DNA of 64,000 nt from the NCBI RefSeq assembly GCF_017377795.1, contig NZ_JAFRDR010000003.1:372001-436000 (forward strand), in the 5' to 3' direction. Below, in pieces: positions 37,101-46,100 of this stretch. A program made the position numbers and the translations under genes. The notes under the pieces are model-generated. The model saw nothing but the letters and a program-made list of their open reading frames with translations, was not told the DNA's origin and ran no database searches. Source of the stretch: Williamsia soli. GTDB lineage: Bacteria > Actinomycetota > Actinomycetes > Mycobacteriales > Mycobacteriaceae. How positions within the stretch are numbered: the first letter of the stretch is position 1; each line of letters opens with the position of its first letter.

Positions 37101-40100
37101 CGCGATAGTCGAACTCGACGAGATCCCCACCACGTCGAACGGCAAGCTGGATCGACGCGCTTTGCCGGAGCCGCACTTCGAGGCGGTCGAGCTCGTGGAC
37201 CAGCAACCCGCCGACGACCTCGAACTTGCTCTGTGCCAATTGTTTTCGAGCATCCTCGGCCGCGAGAGCACCGGAGCGGGGACCTCATTCTTCGACCTCG
37301 GCGGCAATTCGCTGCTCGCCACCAAGGTGGTGTCCCGGCTCAGCGCGATGGTTGGCGCCCGGATCGGGATCAAGGCACTCTTCGATGCACCTACCCCTGC
37401 CGAACTCGCCGCGGCACTGCGCGAGATGGGCATCGACGAGACGCAGATCGTCCCGGATCGGCGCAGCGCGATCCCTGTGGCCCCGGCGGACATCGACCGC
37501 ATCCCGCTGTCTGCCGCTCAGCAGCGGGTCTGGTTCATCAACCGGTCCGACCCGGAATCGGGCGCGTACAACATCCCGTTCCGGCTCAAGCTCCGCGGCG
37601 ACCTGAACATCGACGCCCTCGGTCAGGCGCTGCGCGATGTGGTTGCACGACAACAGATCCTGCGCACGGTCTTCCCCCTCGACGAACAGGGCCCCTTCCA
37701 GCGGGTACTGCCCGCCGACGAGGTGTCGGAGGAACTCACCGTAACGCCCATCGCCATCGAACCAGCTCAGGCAGAACGAGTTTCACGGGAGATCGCCGGC
37801 GAGGGCTTCGATCTCGGCGAACAGATCCCACTACGGGTCAAGTTACTTCAGGTGTCCGACGACGAGCACCGATTGGTGATCGTCCTGCACCACATCGCTG
37901 CAGATGGCCTGTCCCTGCCACCGTTGGCCCACGACATCTCCGTCGCCTACGCAGCGAGACACGCCGGTCAGGCCCCCCAGTGGCAGCCCCTGCCGATCCA
38001 GTACAGCGATTTCAGTGTGTGGCAGCAGAACCAGCTGACCGATGACACGAACGCTGATTCCATCGCTGCGCAATTGGAATACTGGGTCGACACCTTGTCC
38101 GACATCCCTGCGCAGACGGAACTGCCCGTCGACCGGCCCCGCCCCGCCGCCCCGACCATGCGCGCGGGTGGGCACAGCCTCACACTCGATGCCGGGGTCC
38201 ACCGCGGACTACTCGCGCTGTCGGGTGCTCCCGGCGAACAGACCATGTTCACCGTCGTCCACGCACTGATCGCCACTTTGCTGCGCCGGATGGCCGCCGA
38301 CGACGACATCTCGGTCGGAACTCCGGTCGGCGGGCGGGGCGATGACGCCCTCGACCAACTCGTCGGCATGTTCGTCAATACCGTGGTGCTGCGGGCGCCG
38401 GTGAGCAAGTCCGACACGTTCTCCGAACTACTCACCCGGTTGCAGGCGGTGACCCTCGACGCGCTCGCGCACGCCGACGCCCCGTTCGAGCAGGTCGTAC
38501 AAGAACTCAACCCGGACCGCTCGACTCCCGCCCACCCGCTCTTCCAGGTCAGCATCGCGGTCAACGAGAACTCTCGCGTCACCATCGAGTTGCCCGGCGT
38601 CAGTGTCGATGCCGCGCCGATCCCGACGGGTCTGATCAAGTTCGACATGCAGTTCACGATCACCGAGCACCTCGACGACCGGGGTGAACCAGCCGGCGTA
38701 GAGGTCGAGATCGAGTACGCCTCAGATCTTTTCGATCATTCGACCATCCGAGCACTGGGCAAACGCCTGCAGCGACTCGCGCGCGGGGTCCTGACCCATC
38801 CGACCCGCCCGATCGGAGACATCGGCATCCTCGGCCGCGGCGAGGAAGCATCACTGGTGCCTGCCACCGGACCCACCCCGCGTCGTCCCCGGACATTGCC
38901 CGGAATCCTCGCTGCCGCAGTCGAGGAGAACCCGCACGCCATCGCAGTTCGCGATACGCGGGACCACCTCACCTACGCAGAACTCGACGCTCGCTCCGAT
39001 TGGCTCGCCCACCTGTTGATCGGCGAAGGGATCGGCCCGGAAGACTTTGTCGCCGTGGCAATCCCCCGATCGATCCACTGGATCGTCGCCCTCTGGGCAA
39101 CCGCGAAGACCGGCGCCGCCTGGGTACCGGTGGATCCCAAGTATCCGATGGAGCGCATCAACCACATCGTTTCCGACTCGGGTGCGCGGCTGTGCCTGAC
39201 GATCAGCGAAGCACCGGTCACTCCCGACGACACCCCCACGATGGCAATCGACCACCCTGAGCTGCTCGAGCGACTCCGCACTGCCGTCGCCCGTCCCGTC
39301 AGCGACTCCGATCGGATCGCTCCGCTCACGCTGGACAATCCGGCATACCTGATCTACACCTCCGGAACCACCGGCACCCCAAAGGGCGTCGTGGTCAGCC
39401 ACCACGGACTGGTCGACTTCACCACGGAGCAGGTCCAGCGGTTCCGCGTCGAACCCGACAGCGTCACACTGCATTTCGCGTCCCCCAGCTTCGACGCATC
39501 TGTTCTGGAAGTACTGATGGCCGTCGGCGGAGCCGCAACGATGGTCATCGCACCACCCCACGTGCTCGGCGGTAACGAACTCCAAGAGGTGCTGGCCGAT
39601 GCCTCGGTGACCCACGCGTTCGTGACCCCGTCCGTCCTGGCGACAATGGACCCGAGTTCTCTGCCGACCCTGTCCACCGTGATCATCGGTGGCGAGCACC
39701 CGAACCCGGAGGTCGTGTCCCGCTGGGCACGAGATCGCAGCCTGTTCAACGCATACGGTCCGACAGAGGCGACAGTGGCCGCGACCATCTCGGCCCCCAT
39801 CACCCCTGAAGGCGCGCTCAGCATCGGCGGTCCGGTGCGAGGCATGGATCTCCTCGTGCTCGACGAGCGACTGCAGCCCGTACCCGTCGGCGCGGTCGGG
39901 GAGCTGTATCTGGCGGGCGGCCATCTCGCCCGCGGTTATCACCGGCGCACCCGTCGCACATCGGAATCCTTCTTGGCGAACCCCTTTGGGCGCGACGGCG
40001 ACCGTATGTACCGAACCGGCGACCTGGTGCGCTGGACATCGGCAGCCGAACTCGAGTTCCTGGGCCGGGCCGACAGCCAGGTCAAGGTGCGCGGATTCCG

Positions 40101-43100
40101 CATCGAACTCGGCGAGATCGACGCGGCTCTGGTCCGCGACGATCTCGTTGCCGAGGCGGTGACGATCGCCCGTCCGGGCCGGGACGGCTCCACCGAATTG
40201 GTGTCGTACGTGAGCCCCGCCCGCGCGCAGACCCTGCAATCGGATTCCCTTCGAGATCGATTGACCCGCCAGCTGCCGGGGCACATGGTGCCTCGGATCA
40301 TCATGGTGATCGACAAGTTGCCGGTGACCCCAAGCGGCAAGATCGACTACCGGGCATTGCCCGAACCGTCGCGTGGCGCCGGCGACACCTCCACCGACAA
40401 CGGCGGCAGCCCCCGTGGTCGCCGCGAGCTCGAGGTCGCGGCGATATTCGCCGAGGTCGTCGGCCGCGACGCCGATCAGATCGGCCGCGCCGAGGACTTC
40501 TTCGAGATGGGCGGCAACTCGTTGATGGCCACCCAGGTCGTCGCGCGACTCGAGACATCGATGGGCCGGCGAATCCCGGTCCGGACCCTCTTCGACAATC
40601 CGACCATCTCGCGGCTGGCCCGCGCCTGCTCGTCGGCCGACGGAGAGCAGATCGCGCCCCTGCCCGAACTCATCGCGCGTGATCGGCCCGACACCGGCCT
40701 CGACTCGGTGCCGGCGTTGGCCGCGTCACGACTGTGGTTCCTCAACCGGCTCGAACCGGAATCCGGCGCCTACAACATCGCGTTCGCCGTCGGTCTCGAA
40801 GGCGATCTGAACGTGCAGGCCCTCGAGCAGGCACTCTCGGATGTGACCGACCGCCACGAACCGCTGCGCACGATCTACCCCGAGGACGACGGCAAGCCGC
40901 AGGTACACGTGCTCGCAGCGCCGACCTTCGACCTGACCGCCCGCGAGATCGCACCCACCGAGCTCGCAGACCACCAGAGCAGCTTGGCTGCACAAGGTTT
41001 CGACCTCCGCAGCGAGCATCCGATCCGGGCCGAGCTGGCGAAGACCGGCGAACAGCACCATGTGCTGACCATGGTGATCCATCACATCGCCGCCGACGGC
41101 TGGTCCCTGCGGCCGCTCGCTACAGACCTCGCGCAGGCCTACCAGGCACGTAGCGGAAACCTGGCGCCCGACTTCGCGCCGCTGCCCGTCCGATTCCGTG
41201 ATTTCGCGGAATGGCAACGGGCAGCCCTCGGCGACGATCGCGATCAGGACAGTCGGGTCAATTCGCTCCTCGACTGGTGGCGCGGTACGTTGGCCGGCGT
41301 CCGCAGGCAATCGATGCTCCCTGAGACGATCACCGGCCTCAATGGAAGTGGGACAGTCGATTTCAGCGTCGACGCCACGATCCTGCAGCGACTGAACGAA
41401 GTTGCTCGCTCCCGCGACGCCAGCCTGTTCATGGTCATGCACAGTGCGCTGGCCACACTGCTGCACCGGCTCAGCACCGATCCCGCGGTACACCTCGAAG
41501 GTGCTGATTCGGACGTCGTGATCGGCAGCCCCGTCGCCGGACGCGATCATCCCCAGCTGGCCGAACTGGTCGGGATGTTCGTCAACACCGTGGTGCTCCG
41601 CACCGTGGTTCCGGGGCACACCTCGTTCGCCGACCTGGTCGACCGGGTGCGCGACAACGACATCGACGCGTTCTCCCATGCGGATGTGCCCTACGACCAG
41701 CTGGCAGCAGCGGTGGCGGGCGATCGACGGCAGCAGGATCCGCTGGTACGGGTGGCGCTTGCCTTCGCAGAGGACTCCGGACCCGATCTCGCGCTGGGTG
41801 ACCTGCGCGCGGAGGTGTCCGAAATCGACACTGCCGGTACCCGGTTCGATCTCGAGCTCCGCGTCACCGGCGCATCGATGCGGCTCACCTACGCTCGCGG
41901 CAAGTATCGCCGTGACACCGTCGAGGCGATGGCGCAGCGATTCGTCCGCATCCTGGAAGCCGTAGCCGCCGACCCCGGTATCTCGGTCGACGACATCGAC
42001 ATCCTCGCCGAGACCGAATGGCCTACAGCCGAGGTGTCGGTGGACGAGCAGGGTGATGCCTGGTCGGACAACGAGATCCTCCTTCCCGATCTGCTCGCCG
42101 ACGCCAGCTCGCGTAACCCCGACGCGGTGGCGCTCGAGTTCGAGCCCGGCCAGTGGTCCACCCCCGGGGCGACGAGCGATCAGCGCGCGCTGACCTACCG
42201 CGAGCTGGACGAGTGGTCCAACCGGTGGGCGCGCTACCTGCTCAGCCTCGAGATCGGGCCAGAAGATGTGGTGCCGATCGCGCTGAGCCGCAGCGCCGCC
42301 TCGGTGGCCGCGCTCTGGGCGATCACGAAGACCGGCGCGGCCTTCGTGCCCGTCGATCCCGGCTACCCGGCCGAGCGGATCGAGCACATGATCGCCGATT
42401 GCGGCGCCACCGTCGGCATCACCGACGAGGTGACGGCACCCGATCTGCCGACCGGTGTCCGGTGGATCAGTCTCGACGGACAGCTCGGCGCAGCAGTCGA
42501 AACCATGAGTGGACGCAGGCTCAAGCGCCAGCGCTGGGCCACACCCGACAACACCGCGTACATCATCTACACCTCGGGGTCGACGGGCGTACCCAAGGGC
42601 GTCGCCGTCACCCACCGCGGGCTGGCCCCGCTCGCAACCGAGCAGCGCGAGCGCTACGGCATCGGGACCGATTCTCGTACCTTGCATTTCGCATCGCCCA
42701 GCTTCGACGCGTCCATCCTCGAGCTGCTCCTCGCCGTATCCGCCGGAGCGACCATGGTCATCGCGCCGCGCATCTACGGCGGGATCGACCTGGAGAACTT
42801 CCTGCGGGACCACCACATCACACACGCCTTCATCACCCCCGCTGCGCTGGCGACGGTCCCGGGAACGGATCTACCGGAGCTGCGGGCCCTGGCCGTCGGC
42901 GGCGAGGCCTGTGGTCCCGAGCTGGTGGAGAAGTGGGCGCCCGGCCGTACGTTCCTCAATGCCTACGGCCCGACCGAGACCACCGTCGTCTCGCTGATGG
43001 CCGAGTTGCACGCCGCCTCCGAGGGAACGGGACAGACCGTCATACCCATCGGTACCCCGGTACGCGGCGAGCGGGCGCTCCTGCTCGACGCCCGCCTGCG

Positions 43101-46100
43101 TCCGGTGCCTGCCGGCGTCCCCGGCGAGCTGTACCTCAGTGGCGCCGGTGTCGCCCGCGGCTACCTGCAGCGGGCAGGTTTGACGGCAACCCGGTTCATC
43201 GCCAGCCCGTTCGGTGATTCCGGCGAAGTTCTCTACCGGACCGGCGACGTCGTCGTGTCCGATCCCGACGGGGTCATCACCTACCTCGGACGCAGCGACA
43301 GCCAGGTCAAGCTACGCGGCTTCCGCATCGAACTCGGCGAGATCAATGCGGCACTGACCGCCCGCCCCGACATCCGGTTCGCGGTGACGGTCGTGCGCGG
43401 CCATGGTGAAGGTGCGAGCCTCGCCAGTTATGTCGTGCCCGAGGAGAACGTCGACGGATCCCTCGATCTCGAGGACGTCCGGCGCCACCTGCAGTCACGC
43501 CTTCCGCGGCATCAGGTTCCGGCATCGATCACCTCCATCGACGAGATCCCGCTGACTCCCAACGGCAAGTTGGACAACAAAGCCCTGCCCGAGCCGGCGG
43601 CGGCGAACCGGGCCGAGCGACGCCCCGTCACCGGCGACACCCAGCAGTCGCTGGCCGAGCTGTTCGCCGACGTTCTCGGAGTCCCCGCCGACCAGGTGGG
43701 AGCCGATGACGACTTCTTCGAACTCGGCGGAACCTCGTTGACCGCCACCCAGCTGATCAGCCGGATCAATCGTTCGCTCGGCACGGACCTGCCCGTGAAG
43801 GTCGTCTTCGACCACCCGACCGTCAGCGATCTTGCACAGTTCGCCGCCGAGGGTGACACCTCTGCGAGCCCCGAACGCACCCCGCTGACCGGCGCAGCCG
43901 AACACGTGACCAGCGCGCCGCTGTCGCTGGCCCAACGGCGGCTGTGGTTCCTCGCGAGCACCGATCCCGAATCGGCTGCCTACAACGTCCCGTTCGCGGT
44001 GGATTTCCACGGCGAACTGTCCGTGGACGCCCTGCGCTCGGCCCTCATCGATCTGCTGGACCGGCACGAGAGTCTGCGCACCCTGTTCCCCGAGGTGGAC
44101 GGCGAGGCCGTACAGGTTCCGGAACCGGACGCCGCGAAGATCGTCGGCAATCGCCTCCCGGTGGAGCACCACGACGACGCCGATCGCGACGAACTCGTGT
44201 TGGCTACGGCTGCACAGGGATTCGACCTGGCGACGCAGGCCCCCGTCCGCTTCCGGTTGCTCCGCACCGGGCCACTGAGCCACACCCTGGTGGTGGTGGT
44301 GCATCACATCGCCGCTGACGGCTGGTCACTGCCGACCCTCTTGGGCGATCTGATGACCGCGTACCGGGCGCGCATCTCCGATGCCGCGCCGGAGTTCGAG
44401 CCGCTGCCGGTGAGCTACATCGATCACACCCTCTGGCAACGCGCCACGGTGGGATCCCCCGAGGACCCCGAGAGCGCCGCACACCGTCAGCTCGAGTACT
44501 GGCGGGGCGTATTGCAGGGCGCCCCCACCGATTCCACGATTCCCTCACTCACCGAGAACGCGATGGGTGTGGCCGGCGCCGACACCGATCACAGTGGCGG
44601 GAACACCGTCCTGACCATCGACGACGATCTGCGAGGTGCGATAGCAGACCTGGCACGGCATGAGGGTGTGAGCCCGTTCATGCTCATGCACGCAGCGCTC
44701 GCCGTGCTGATGTACCGGATGGGAGCGGGTTCCGATGTGCTGATCGGCACCCCGGTCGCCGGTCGGTTCGAGCCCGAACTGCAACGGGTGGTCGGCATGT
44801 TCGTCAACACGCTTGCATTGCGCAGCGCGCTCGACCCGACCTCATCGTTCACCACCCTGCTCTCGGAGATCCGCGAGAGCGATCTCGAAGCGCTTGCCCA
44901 CGTGGACATACCGTTCGACGACGTGGTGGCGGCTGTGAATCCGCAGCGCGTGGTCGGTCGGCATCCGCTCTTCCAGATCGCGCTGTCGGTGCACGATTGG
45001 TCCGAGAGCAGCCTCGGCGGTGATCTCGATGCCGGCCCCGGACTGTCAGCACAGGTCACCGAGGTCGACACCCCTACCGTCAAGTTCGACCTGCAGTTCA
45101 CCGTCACCGGGATCAACCCGGGTGCGGACGGTCAGGCCCGGATCAAGATGACCTACGCGAACGCGCTCTACGACGAGCGGACCGCGGAAGCCATTGCCGG
45201 GCGCCTGGTCAGGGTGCTGCGCGCCGTCACCGACACCCCCGAGCGGCCGATCGGCGACACCCCGGTCACGGACTTCGTCGAAGAGGCGACCCTGGCACCG
45301 GTACGCGGCCTGCCCGCGCCTCGGCCGCGGGCGTTGGCCGAGTTGTTCTCCGCGGCGGTGCGCGACAATCCGGATGGCACGGCGTTGATCGATGCGCACA
45401 CGAGCGTCAGCTATCGAGAGGTCGACTACCGGTCGAACAAGCTGGCCCGGTTGTTGCTCCGCCGGGGCCTCGGCCCCGATTCGCTGGTGGCCATGGCCAT
45501 CCCGCGTTCTGTGGACTCGATCATCGCGACGCTCGCGATCACGAAGACGGGCGCAGCATTCCTTCCCGTCGACCCGTCCTATCCCTCGGCCCGCATCGAA
45601 CACATGTTGTCCGACAGCCGGGTTCGCGTCGGCATCACGATGGCCGAGCACGCACAGTCGTTGCCCGCTGCAGTGGACTGGTTCGTCCTCGACGACGCGG
45701 CAGTGCACGGCGCCACCACGGCGCTGTCGGCATTGCCGCTGACACGCGATGAGATCGGTGACGGGATCCGGCACGAGCAACTGGCGTACATCATCTACAC
45801 GTCGGGATCCACCGGCCGACCGAAGGGCGTGATGGTGTCCCATCGCGGTCTCGCTGCGGTGCACGACGAGCTCAAGGCCAAGATGTGCCCCGAATCCGCC
45901 TCCCGGGTACTGCATTTCGCGTCACCGAGTTTCGATGCGTCGGTACTCGAGATGCTGATGGCCATCTCCGGCCGTGCAGCGCTGGTCATCAGCCCGGTGG
46001 ACATCTACGGCGGCGAGCAACTGGCCGACTTCCTCGAACTCAGCGCGGTCACGCACGCGTTCATCACCCCGGCCGCCCTTGCGAGCCTCGACCACCGTCG

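Noticed and set aside
38851-42825. Long minus-strand open frames inside the NRPS (up to 699 codons)
   Set aside because: They mirror codon positions of the NRPS in high-GC DNA and give low-complexity, unrecognisable translations.
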